Source: Ricordea florida
Taxonomy: Eukaryota > Cnidaria > Anthozoa > Corallimorpharia > Ricordeidae
Direction of reading: 5' to 3'
Length of the DNA: 64,000 bases
NCBI GenBank assembly: GCA_949710005.1
Contig: OX453272.1
Span: forward strand, 31,919,432 to 31,983,431
The notes beneath the pieces were generated by a model, which worked only from the letters and a program-made list of their open reading frames with translations, had not been told where the DNA came from and did not search any database. The translations under genes and the position numbers were made by a program. This document shows, in pieces, positions 24,131 through 34,873 of this stretch (the first letter of the stretch is position 1; every line of letters begins with the position of its first letter).

Positions 24131-24477
24131 GAAGTGTGAGGTCAATATGGCTGCATATTGTGCGAGTTCTTTTTTTGCACATTACTTTTGCCTTTGAATG
24201 TCTAACCACAGTTTGTCTACATTTCAACCAAGTACCACATTTGGAAAATCAAGAGAAACTGAATGGATCAATGAACATGGCTTCAATAGCATGACTGGAG
24301 CAACCACTTTCCAAATATGGTACTTGGAAAATACTGAATCTGGACAAGCTGTGAAGGCGAGTTACACGTTTCACGTCTTATGGGTTTCTGGAAACAGGCG
24401 AATATCCAGCCATCTTGAGCAAACATGCTTGGTCAAGACAGGATTTATTATATGGCATTTTTTGTTTTGTTTTGCAG

Positions 24478-24600
24478 GAACAAGCAGGAATTCCTGAGCA
24501 GGCAAGATGGGCCTCTCTCGCCCGCTCCGGCAGCCAATCACAACTCAGGATTAGCCTCACCTCGCCCACTCTTGGAACCAGCCATAATATTCTGCCATAT
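24478..24600. repeat. Dispersed repeat fragment, copy 1
   Basis: It shares the order caatcacaactcaggatt, cctcacctcgcc, ggaaccagccata with 33885-33971 at clearly reduced identity. No coding capacity. A separate hairpin (ccaagtaccacatttggaaa paired with its complement) lies just upstream at about 24226-24331. Confidence 0.55.
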
Positions 24601-24793
24601 ACATCTTGACCTCACTTTTGGTCAATAACTCATACATACAAGTAGAAATAGGTATCACTACAAGAGGTAAGAGTAACAACTCTGGAGATATCTGAGGTTA
24701 TTTTTTTGAGGTTATTGGCACTAAAGAGAACTAGGGCAAAGAAGAAGCCCAAAGCTGCACAAATTTTAAGATGCCACATAGGAACTGTTTGTC

Positions 24794-27700
24794 TTATGCA
24801 GTACCTTCTCTCTCTTCCCTGTTCAAGAAAAAGGACAAAGCATTTTGACTGGCAATTCTTTGGTTGATGAGGTCCAATGCTTGAGTAAACACCTGAGGCC
24901 ACTTTGCAAAAGCCACTTTGTATCTCGTTCTTGTGCGACTTATTGTCTGGATCTCACAAAACTTGGTATTTTCATACTGCTTTGGAATCCTGTATTTCCT
25001 AACTTTCTTTTCCTTGGGTTCACGTTTCCTTTTCTGACTCTGCTTCACAACTTCTTTTTTTTTAATATTATTTTTCTTGTAAACTAGCAGCGAGTCCTTT
25101 GTAAATCTTTGTAATTTATAACCACCTCTACTGCTCAACTTGAGCTTGTCACCAATATCAACGATTTGCACAACAAGTTTCTTTTCCAGAGAGCAAGTAA
25201 GCCTCCTATGGATCTCCCTGCTGCCGTATGCTTTATATAAATGTGCCCCATTGTCTCTGTTGTGATTTATATCATCCTTTATTTTCAGTGGTACGAGCTT
25301 TACCTCAGGAATTTGAAGCTCTGGAATCCTGGCCGACAAGTGCCTTACATCAAATGTTTTTGAATGCATTAACTTACTCAGGGCAATATTTGGAGATGAT
25401 TGGCCATTTCTGCTTTGTGTGTCAGATTCTACATGGAGAACTTGGGCTGCACAAGGAACAACATGATTCCCTTTGCCTTTTGCAATACCCGTTTCTACCA
25501 GTTCCATATTTCCAGGAAGCTGGAGAATTTCCCTTTCTTCGGAAGGATTTCTGTCCATCAAGGATGTATTGGGACTTTCTGGTGGCGAATAACTTGACGA
25601 CAAACCAGGGGAATAGTTCATGACCATGTCGTCACTGACTTCACTGCTTCTATCATCTGCTATGAAATTTGAACTGTCAAATGTGCTTGCACTCAATGAA
25701 GTTGACACCACAGATTCAGCATCATCATTTGAGCAACATAAATTCTTTGCATTGACTAAAGCTTTCTTGTACTTACATGAACGTGCATTCTGGAATAAGA
25801 ATTAAGTATAAATTATTACAAAAACTCCACAAAAAATTGGCAACATATTTGTGATAAAAATACTAATAATACCGTAATAATAATAATTTCATCATTATCA
25901 TCATTATCATCATCATCATTATCATCATTATCATCATCATCATCATCATCATCCTTATTATTATTATTATTATTATTATTACAGAGGCTGTAAGAAATAA
26001 AACAAGGAACTGAGATGTAAATCCTGTGGATATGGTTCCTTCTAGGAAAATGAACAACAAAGAGCTTTGAAGACTAACTGGGCAGTGACCAATAGCGAAG
26101 GAAATAAGGCAAAGAGTGTGGAGTTAAACTGGCCACACGCTAAAGAACCTGGACAGGCACATGACCAAGAGGGTCTAAAATTGAACTAACACAAGAAGTG
26201 TGGAGGAAGGAGATCCCATGAAACATAAAGGCATGGTAGGTTAGCAGAGTTGGATAGAAGGCTTACAAGGCAAGATGAAACGCATTTTGCACAAAATAGG
26301 ACCACGTAGCCAGCTCTAGTTGAAGACCTTTGTTAGACTAATAATGAAGGTGATCTAGCAAGAAAGCAAGTGGTAAGAAACACAGGCTTGAATAAGATTC
26401 CCAACAAGTCCATTGAGCAATTTTGAAGTCAAACTTCACTTCTCATAAAAATGGATTCCTTTTCCACACTCTTTGAAGACTTTTGGCTCCTCATAACTCT
26501 CTACTTGTTTTGTATTTTAGATTAACTCCCCAAATGTCCAATAGATGAGTGAAAGAAAGAACCCTATCTCAAGATTCAAACATAAAATAATAACAATAAT
26601 AAGAAGTACACAAAGAGAAAAAAATGCATATCTTCAATAACTATTGTTCTACTTAAGAGTTAGAATTGACCTAAAAAATATACACCGACCCTTGACCCTT
26701 CACAGTTTTAGAGTTATAGGGATTAAATGTGAGAAGTAAAAGGATGAACATGATGCCATACCATATCAACATTATCTCGCACATCATGTAGCTTGAGTGA
26801 TAAGGTTTCACTCTCTTCTTTCCCTGCCTCAGAGTCCACAGCTTCTTTACCTAACAGATAACATTGTGACAGTTCCCCAAAAAATGTACCGTTCAATGTT
26901 AGTATCTGGGTAACTGTGCACCTACCCCTCCCCTAACCCAACATCAACGCTAACTTTTTAACTAAACACAACTTGTTGGGTTAGGGGAGGGGTAGGTACA
27001 CAGTTGCCAAGATACTTACATTGATCCAAATTTACTAAATTTTTTAACAGAACCAGCCCTTACTAAAACATATCATACATTAACACAGATACACAACTGC
27101 TACAGACTAGCAGGCTTACGGATAAGGATCCCCTGGCTAACTCGCAATAATATTGCATAAAGCTAGTATTGTTAAACAACTCAACTCTTATTGATTGCCC
27201 ACTGGATTTGAAGGTCAGTCACGTAAGTATTATTCCTTGGATCACTTCCAGTATCTACATATTAGAAAACCCACATTCAAAACTATAATAAAAAAAGAGC
27301 TCACCTATGCTATTGGCAAGTAAAGATGAATTCACACAACACTGTTGCCCAACATAATGTGTCGCAGTATCTCTTGAGAACTTCGCTGAGTGTGAACCAG
27401 ATATAATTTGATGAACTGTCAGTGTATGGTTCTGACGAGATCGACCCATGGCATCACATCCAGCTGTGGAAATATGACTGTTTACTGATTGATCTGGAAC
27501 ATGTCTACATACAGTGTTTGAAGAATCAAGAACATAATCGTTACTTGGATGAACATGTGGTGGAAAGTTTGAAGCAGACACAAAAAATGTATTTTCTTCC
27601 ACACATGGAAGCAATTGTACAGCGCAAGATGCTGTTGCAATGCTGCCTCCTCTCACATCACTTTTTTGTACATTCTCTAATTTATTACGTCCATAATGTG

Positions 27701-27944
27701 AATCAGTCTTAGCTGTCAAAGTACTAGTCTCCCAATTTGATTCAACACTGAAATTGTCACATTGCTCTATGAAAAAAGAAGGCTTACAGTTAGGACGAGT
27801 GATACAGCCACTTGATGCATGTTCTTTTGAATTTGATGCGATATTCTTCTTTTGAAGCTGTTCTAGGGCATTTGGAGGAAGCTGCCTGGGAGAAAGGCCT
27901 GACAAAAATACATGGGCACATGCCATATTCTGTGGAGCAATCAT
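24794..27944 (-). CDS. Uncharacterised, probably nuclear protein (three coding exons seen)
   Basis: I do not recognise this family. Three minus-strand exons join in phase: 27946-27305 (acceptor ttacag, donor gtgagc), 26850-26762 (acceptor ctgttag, donor gtatgg) and 25789-24794 (acceptor attccag, stop TGA/TAA-type at 24794-24796). If ATG 27944 is the start, the product is 574 aa. The N-terminal half is Ser/Asn/His-rich and looks disordered. The last exon ends in a conserved-looking segment after a strongly basic stretch (KKKEVVKQSQKRKR and onward) that resembles a nuclear localisation signal. The C-terminal 60 residues, including SRTRTRYKVAFAKW, look folded. The true start may lie in an upstream exon, because the first exon here begins in phase 1. 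A candidate first exon is noted at 31655-31818. Confidence 0.7.
25888..25982. repeat. ATC/ATT microsatellite
   Basis: A compound trinucleotide tract (atcatt, atc and att units) in the intron just upstream of the last exon of the minus-strand gene. It generates a poly-Met/Ile open frame that is not a gene. Confidence 0.95.
26894..27023. mobile_element. Palindromic MITE, copy 1
   Basis: Near-complete palindrome: the left arm (agtatctggg, then tgtgcacctacccctcccct) and right arm (aggggaggggtaggtacaca, then ccaagatact) are inverted repeats over about 45 bp each, with a short A/T-rich centre. The same element occurs at 43827-43950. This copy sits in the intron between exons 27946-27305 and 26850-26762 of the uncharacterised gene. 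It is non-coding. Confidence 0.8.
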
Positions 27945-27946
27945 AT

Positions 27947-28778
27947 CTGTAACCAAGAACTCAAAATTAATTGGCGTTTATAATATTATTACAGATATGT
28001 AAAAGACTAAACTTCAGGCTGTCCTGCTGTAACTATAATGTATATGCCGTACATAGAACCATTTTATAGATGTTAAGCCTAGTACTACAGTATGTGGTTT
28101 GTTTAACTGCCTTGCCTTCAAAAGTGTTTCACATTTGTAGAAGTGAAAATACAAATACACAGGGTACATTATACATTCTTTTTTACAAAGACCATGAAAC
28201 ATAACCCCTACAGAGGTTTGAATCAATCCCCATCTTCTCAGCATTGTCTTACTGTTGTGTAGCGGAGTACTCAGGTTGAACGTTGGGTGGAAACACTATG
28301 TATAACAATGATTCTTGAGGCCAACAGGTACACACGTAGTCCACCAGACCAAACAGTGGATAAACGTGGTTACAGAAACTACAAATACAACTACAGAAAT
28401 AACTGCCTTGGACAACCCACAGGACTGGAAGGGGGAGTAACTTCTACCTATCCCAACGTTCACAAGATCTTATTGCATGTGGCAGGGAATTCCACAGTTG
28501 TGGCGAAACTATTGAAAAGGACCTTAATCCAAAACTACGGAATTTATATTCATTATCAACAAGGTGGTTACTGTTGACAGATCTTAAGCTGCACAGAGGA
28601 CTATACTTCTGAATTAGGTTACGTTTTGTGACTTCTATGCATCAAATGGGCAGGGGATACTCAGTTCAAGCTACTAATTATCCAAACTGCGTGCCAGTAT
28701 CCTGGGTGATCGTGGCTTGACTATGATGTAGCCTTTCAGAAAGAGGTCACTGCCACAGGTCTGACAGACTGGTCCAAG
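27947..28778. other. No recognised exon; presumed intron or intergenic DNA
   Basis: Sequence upstream of the minus-strand gene. Short open frames on both strands show no motifs. Part of it probably belongs to the 5' end of the DIRS-like element that follows. Confidence 0.35.
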
Positions 28779-30900
28779 ATGAACCTGGACCTGTATAATT
28801 GCCACTTAGGGGACCCCTTGTTCCACCCCAGCCTTTGGAAAGGTCATCTTCAGCTCCCACTGTTCACTCTACCACTCCACTGTTCTTCATGCAGGTGCCA
28901 TTATCGTCACTTTTGTATGTCCTGTGAAGGTGAGCATCCTTTGGCTCAGTGCCCCTTTCACCCATCCCAGCGTCACTGCAGGTCTAGGTCACCATCTCCA
29001 ACATGTGGTGCATGAAGAGTCTAACCCCTCTCAGCATGGGGCCATCACCGGTGTACATTGTGTAAATAGTCCTCAATGTCTAAGAGTCTGTCCAGTTTCA
29101 GTTCTCATTCCAGTTCCTGTTCTAGTCCAGAGTTTCACACCATTCTGTCTGCTGTGGTCCAGACTCCTCAGGGGCTATCATCACTGCCGCTTCCTTCACC
29201 GGCCTTCTGTCCACTGGTGCCTGTCTCAGATGTATCCCCCCTGGTTGTATCCCAGTTCCATGCTGAACTCATGAATCACCTGAACCGCCCTCTGGTGTCA
29301 TATGGCAGGACTCCAGGAGGGGTTACAAGTTGGCTTTCACTCTCCGTCTCCTTTGCTGTAAGCTTCTTCTAGCATGCAGTCTTCATCCCTTCATCCCCAA
29401 GTTATTTACAGAACGCTTACGTTGACACTGAAGTTTCCAACAGCAGAATTGCCAGCCCATTCAGCCCTCCGCCCTTCAGCAGTCTCTGTGTCAGTCGTTT
29501 TGGAGTTATCACAAAGAACAACCATGGGATATGGCATCTTATCCTTGACTTGTCCAGTCCAGAGGGGTTGAGTGTGAATGATGGCATTCCTAAAGACCTG
29601 ACCTCATTGGAATATCTCAAGGTTGATGACCTCAATACCGCCATCATGTTATGTGGCCATGACAGCTCAATGGAAGAGTCTAAAGTGGAGTGTGCATACA
29701 GGAATATGGCCATCCGCCCAGAGTACCTCTACATACTGCGTATGAAGTGGCGTGACAAGTTCTATGTGGACAGGGTCTTTCCCTTTGGGCTACGGTCAGC
29801 ACCTTTTATTTTTAGTTCGGTGGCAGATCTCGTTGAGTAGATCTTCAAACACAATTACAATGTAGACTTTCTTCTTCATTACTTAGATGATTTTTTCACT
29901 ATTGGTCCATCCAATTCCTCAGTCTGCAAAAATAGTCTGGCATCTTCCATCAAGCTGTGCTCCGACTTTGGTCTTCCTTTCATTCCAGATAAGTTGGAGG
30001 GCCACTCGATGTGTCTCACTGTGTTGGGCATTGAGCAGAATTCACACAGTCTGCAGGCCCGTCTCCCACAGGATAAGTTGCAACGACTGACAGTGCTTAT
30101 CAAGACATGGGTGTCGAAAACGTTTTGCAAGAAAAGGAGTTGGAATCTCTCATTGACACCTTCACTATGCCTGTAAGGTGGCTCCTAGTTGTGTACCTTC
30201 CTGAGGCACATGATAAACCTGCTGTGAGCATTTTGCTGGAATGACCATCCTATCCGACTTCATCGTGACTTCCAGCTGGATCTTGCCTGGTAGAGGAATT
30301 TTCCAAAATCATGGGATGGTCTAAGCTTCTTCCTTACCCTGATGTGGGCCCCGTTACCCAACTTCTGAGTCTCCTCAGATGCAGCATGTTGCCTGGGGTA
30401 TGGTGCAATTTTTCAAGGCCAATGATTTGGTCCCCTCTTCAGTGTTCATTATCAATTGCCTACAAGGAACTGTTTCCTATGGTTGTAGCCTCATGGTTAT
30501 GGGGTCCGCAGTGGGTTTCTAAGTGGGTAGAGTTCCTTTCCACTAGGTGAGCAGTTTTCGGTAGTGCTCCTGGCACGTCTTCAATGAAAGGCCAGTGTTG
30601 TTTTTGCTGCTAGTAGTGCTTTATGTGGTATGGCATGGCATGGTGTAGATTGGCTATTTCTCGATAGTTGGGCAACTTTTCTGTCCCTCTCTCTCCCTTC
30701 CCCTTTTTGTTTCTTTTCCATTATTACCACTGAACTTTGGTCAGTGATCAGTGCTCAGGGTGGTGTGGGGGCTTGTGGCAGCTCGTGGCTGGGTTATGGC
30801 ACTGCCAGCCATTCCGAGTTATCTATCTCAAGGCTGGTGGCCTCTTTACCAGTTGTAGGATGTTTCCTAGGCACCCATCCCCCACATGTGAGGCAGTAGT
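28779..30900 (+). pseudogene. DIRS-like (YR retroelement) relic with gag-like knuckle and RT-RNase H
   Basis: A Cys/His cluster at about 28875-28990 (CRCHYRHFCMSC, then GEHPLAQC) resembles the gag-like zinc motif of DIRS-type elements. From 29412 one frame carries an RT: FGVITKNNHG, LDLSSPEGLSVNDG, VECAYRN (motif A), PFGLRSAP (motif B region), then LLHYLDDFFTIGP (motif C, YLDD) and KLEGHSMCLTVLGIE. A TAG at 29838-29840 and a frameshift near 30129 break it. RNase H-like sequence follows to about 30550 (AYKELFPMVVASWLWG). A weak possible recombinase region reaches 30900, but I cannot identify tyrosine recombinase residues there. It is dead. It probably lies in the 5' intron of the minus-strand gene, in the opposite orientation. 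Confidence 0.78.
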
Positions 30901-31033
30901 TAAATGTAGTTAAATACCATTTAACTTAGTTAATTACAAGGAGCATTGGCCATCAATGTTTGTTGTTAGCCTTAATGGCTGAAAACTCAAACCAAAATCA
31001 ATACCATTTAGCCTGTAAAATAAAAAGCTGGGA

Positions 31034-31100
31034 TGGGATTTCAAACTGCAACCCCTCAAGTACTAGAGTCACGCTGTACCAGCTGTGCTAAACCAGCTGC
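31034..31100 (-). repeat. tRNA-derived SINE fragment
   Basis: On the minus strand there is an A-box-like tagcacagctggtac (31090-31076) and, about 30 bases later, a B-box-like ggttgcagtttgaaatccc (about 31053-31035), in the spacing of a tRNA gene. There is no intact cloverleaf, so this is a SINE head rather than a tRNA. Confidence 0.55.
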
Positions 31101-32344
31101 TTCACGCTGGGAGTGTTCGATGGGATTCAAGTACTGTTCCAGTCTGTTCTTTCAGGCTAAGTCACAATTTCTTTAATTACTTGGATACCACAAAGGTCAA
31201 ATCCCAATATACGTTTTCACCCATAGAGCAAAATTATATGATTTAATTTAAATGCTGATTGTTAAAAATGGACAATGGTTATCAGAAGTGGACAGATATA
31301 GTGAACTTGTTCTAAGGTACAGTTAAGAGTTTTGTTTTAGATCCACAGAAAGTGTATGAATAATTATTATAAATGTAATGCCAAGATACCAATGTACTCC
31401 ATTGTGCGTCCTGTGGGTATACTGTTTCCTTCTCTAAATTTAATTAGCATGTGCATTGCCCGACACTGTACAACTGCTGTGTGAAAAATTACGAAAATCT
31501 AGCCCATCTAACTTGTGATGCATGTAACTTCAAGTAAAACCAGAGCACTGGGCGACTTCCGGACATATACTTTCTATGTTACCAGGCATTTAAAGTAAGT
31601 CTCGCACAACTGTACTATAGTGACAAGTCACAATTGAACTTTTACCTTGGCCATTTCCCTGTAGTCTTGCTGTCATATGGTGGCGTCAGGGACCTATACA
31701 GGCAACTTTTGCTAGAATCTTTAGAGTCAACCTTCCAGGTTAGAAAATTTACGAAGGGCACACACGGCCATTCACTGTACTCACTTGATCGAGTGCCGAT
31801 GACGCCATGATCTGTGGGTGTCAATACCAAACGAATTCACGGCAAACGGCGCTTAATTTAAAGCAACTTGACAGAAATTGCTAAGGAATATATCGCACTG
31901 TAAAGCATTATACACAAATGACTTAGCTAGCACTTAGTAAATCGGTGTTTTGTGACAATACGAACCAACGTGAATGACAGCTATTCCTCTGTACCGAGCG
32001 AAAACCGAGCACGAAATATTGGACGTGATCACTGTGAGTCAGCGGTAATATCACGGGGTGCCCGAGGGGTTCCCGTGGGGAGAAAGATGGGGGAAAGAGT
32101 CTTCTCGAAAGGCCGCGGGCCAGTAACTTACCAATCCCAGAAAGGTATTATATGATAACATTATTTACAAAAGAAAAAAAAATGATAAAAAGTTTTTGTT
32201 GGTTTTTAACCTTAAGACATACATTGCTAAGTTACATTGCACGTTGTGGCTGGTTTGAAAGTCAAAATCCACAATAACATTGGACAGACTCCGCCGGACT
32301 TCAAAATGGAGCATCGGGCCCGCAAAGTTGTCTGGATCTTCGAC
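31101..32344. other. Intergenic or 5'-flank DNA apart from the candidate exon
   Basis: No further recognisable gene. If 31655-31818 is a first exon, the sequence from about 31830 to 32150 would be its promoter. I see no diagnostic element there. Confidence 0.3.
31655..31818 (-). other. Candidate 5' exon region of the minus-strand gene
   Basis: On the minus strand an ATG at about 31808 begins MASSALDQ and runs straight into a strong donor (gtgagt). A longer alternative frame starting at 31830 ends at a second donor-like site (ccaag followed by gtaaaa) at about 31648. Neither ends in the phase needed to join the exon at 27946, so a small exon must be missing from my reading, or this is a different or non-coding transcript. 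This is weak evidence for a promoter and first exon near 31.8 kb. Confidence 0.25.
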
Positions 32345-32690
32345 AAACAACCCGGCTCATCCTTGGTGTAAAAACCTGTTACGTTCACGAGAGACGTAGA
32401 ACGAATAAAACAAAGGAGAAAAAACAATAGAAACTGGGAAAATAATAGTGAAAAAAAAAAGTTCACAGGCTTTTACACCGAGGAAAACCCCAACTGGGAG
32501 CTGGTCAGGGGTTACCGTTGGTGCACAAACCTGTGAAGTTTTTCTTTTTTTTTTTTCACTTTTGTTTTCCTAGTCTCTAATGCTTTGCCCCCCCCCCCCC
32601 CCCCCTTTCTTTTCTTTGTTCTACATCACTCGTGAACTTACCAGTTTTTTACACCGAGGATGAACCCTCAGTTGGCTTGATAGCTCAGTC
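32345..32690. repeat. Imperfect 345-bp palindrome
   Basis: The outer arms (ctcatccttggtgtaaaaac near 32355 and gttttttacaccgaggatga near 32643) are inverted. A second inner inverted pair (gaaaaaaaaaagttcacagg and its complement around 32535) lies inside. The right half includes a run of about 20 C residues (32588-32607). The palindrome runs into a tRNA-derived SINE on its right side. Confidence 0.7.
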
Positions 32691-32780
32691 GATGAGAGTA
32701 TTCCACAGGTATTTCGAGGTCATGGGTTCGCGATCGAATCCCGTTCAGGTCTGAATTTTTATTTCAGGTCTAACCTTTGC
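32671..32780 (+). repeat. tRNA-derived SINE
   Basis: A-box-like tagctcagtcgatgag (32681-32696) and B-box region gggttcgcgatcgaatcccg (32724-32743) have tRNA-like spacing and an intervening cgaggtcat arm. They are followed by a ctgaatttttatttcaggt tail. The tRNA acceptor stem does not close and the B-box arm has an insertion, so this is a SINE head and not a functional tRNA gene. The same tail type is common in coral SINEs (general knowledge). Confidence 0.75.
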
Positions 32781-33083
32781 AACTGCTTAAGTTGTTTACA
32801 CAACGCCTACGATATTCCATTTATTTAATTTAAAAACTTATGCTTATTCAATACTACGGCTACTGGTTCCTGACAATATTTATTACAAGAAATATACATA
32901 ATGTTATTAAAGGCATGCGATCCTAAAATGCCAGGTTTCAATTTAGTATTACTACATGTATCTTAAAGTTGAATTTGAAGGTTTTTATAATTTTGAAGCG
33001 TTTATAAGTATCTCAGTAGTATAAGTGCTAAATATTATCATTATCATTTTCATTATTATTATTATTGTAATATATGATCGGCC

Positions 33084-33260
33084 ATGGATTCCTGTTTTAA
33101 CGTTGTTAGCAAGAAAAGATTCGACGACATAAGAGAGCTCCTTTTATTCAATAACAGCAAACCTTTGGCATCAACAAAACGAGACGAATTATTGCCAGTT
33201 ATCTATGTTGTGGCTACCTTTTTACCGCCTTATACATTGCAGCCCTGTGTTATCAGGTGA
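33084..33260 (+). pseudogene. Possible piggyBac-like transposase fragment (58 codons)
   Basis: A short frame starting at an ATG encodes SKKRFDDIRELLLFNNS followed by a KRDELLPV segment. This resembles the start of the piggyBac DDE domain, where an RF-x-x-I-x-x-x-LHFN-N motif is typical. It ends at TGA 33258-33260. It is too short to be functional and the assignment is tentative. Confidence 0.35.
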
Positions 33261-33626
33261 AGTATATCAAACTCACTTAATACTTAGCTACCTCAGCCAA
33301 TGTCTCAAATTTTAATGTACATTCACCCGACATTACAAAAAGCGCTTTGAAGAACCAAGAGTGACACTATCGAAATATCAGAATTGAGGACTACCCTCCT
33401 TGGAGATACGGAAGTACAGCGTTCCTGTCCTTGAGATCTGTTTCTTGTATGGTTTGAACAGTTGTTGCACCAAAAAATACAAAAGCATTATCTCTGGCCA
33501 AAGCAAGTCTGGTAGTGTTTTGCCAAGGTTTTTTTTTATTTCAATCCTTCATGTACATATGCGGCTTTATTGACCGAACAAGTTTGATCAATAAAGGACT
33601 TATTATGTGATCATTTTGCTTCATTT

Positions 33627-33840
33627 GAGGGTCTCAATGGGGTTAACCGTTAGCCGTACAACGGGCAAAAAATTAGCCGTTAGGCGTAAATATTGAAAAA
33701 TTTTAGCCGTTAGCCATAAAACAGCCAAAAATATTAACCCGCATTAGCCGTAAAACAGTGAAAAATATTAACCGTTAGCCGTAAAACAGTCAAAAATATT
33801 AACTGTCAGCCGTAAAAGTCACCACCCCATTGAGACCCTC
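33627..33840. mobile_element. TIR element with internal tandem repeats
   Basis: The ends gagggtctcaatggggt (33627-33643) and accccattgagaccctc (33824-33840) are perfect 17-bp inverted repeats. The interior is made of five or so diverged units of about 33 bp of the form ttaaccgttagccgtaaaac followed by agtcaaaaata. It is non-coding. No clear target duplication was found. Confidence 0.85.
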
Positions 33841-34873
33841 TTATTTTGTTTCGCGGTACAACGCTGGAAATCCCAAGAGGACGAGATGAACCCATCTTGC
33901 ACGTCGAGTCGGGTGGCCAATCAGAACTCAGGATTCGCCTCAACTTGCCAGTTCGCGGAACCAGCCATATGTTAAAGTTAAAATACAAAGAACATTCTTT
34001 GGGAATATTTAGAAAGTATACATAACAGCCGAGATATTTCTTGTAATTGCTTCAAGTATAGTCTGCAATCCGTCTGTGACCACGTTTTTAGTATAATTTC
34101 ATTTATGATAAACTGATCTCTATTCCTCGGCTAAAAATGGGCTCCTGCTATTTCTTGAAACTAATGAAAACAGTTTCCGGCTTCACATTATGCAATGCCT
34201 CTGACCAAGTCTGAAAATCGTCGCGGAGTCAAAGAAGCGCAGTTGAGCTAAGCAGTGCAATAGGGAAAAGCCCTGGGAACGAGGTTGCCTAACTGCATTG
34301 CAAACAAGTTTCCTAGCACGTGGCCTTCGCGCGAAGTTCTCGCGAGCAGCGAGACAAGTCTCACTCGACAATGAGGCAAGTTGATAGCCGAACCTAAATT
34401 ATGGACTTCACTGCGCAAACTTTACAGTAATTAGACATAAAAATGACTGTTATCTTGTCCGTTTTTGTTGGAACTGTCACAAAGCGATTCCTCAAAGTTC
34501 ATAGGACTTGATGAGTATATTTTAAAAGTGGCGACAATAAGTTAATTTTCTCGTGCGCGAGGCTGCGAGGCTTGTTGTCCCCTTGAGAACAATACGGCAC
34601 CAAGAGTTGAACTGGTAGATTCCCAAATCTTTGATGCGGATGGCAAGACCTGTTTATTGTCTGATTCATGAATTGATTCCAAGCTTTTAGATATTCGAAA
34701 CATTTACATTTAGTGTGTTTGGAATAAATAGAACAGCTTGAAAGCCGCATTTCCAAGGGGTTATCTGCGTGTTAGCTGGGCCAGTTTCGTTAACTCAAAG
34801 AACTTAACTGTTTCAAACTGGCTGGCGTCTCCGCGATTTAGCATCGCTTTCCCAGATTTTCATTTTCAATACC
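33841..34873. other. 5' flank of the GT31 gene; repeat fragments
   Basis: It contains the second copy of a dispersed fragment (about 33885-33971) and a ccctgggaacgaggttg word (about 34273-34289) that recurs at about 37371-37387 and 63764-63780. The promoter and 5' UTR of the glycosyltransferase should lie within the last few hundred bases. I see no unambiguous core promoter motif. Confidence 0.45.

Noticed and set aside
24415..24628. Overlapping plus-strand frames
   Set aside because: They fall in a dispersed repeat fragment and have no motif.
32673..32750. Possible tRNA gene
   Set aside because: A and B boxes are present, but the acceptor stem does not close and the T-arm has an insertion; it is a SINE head.
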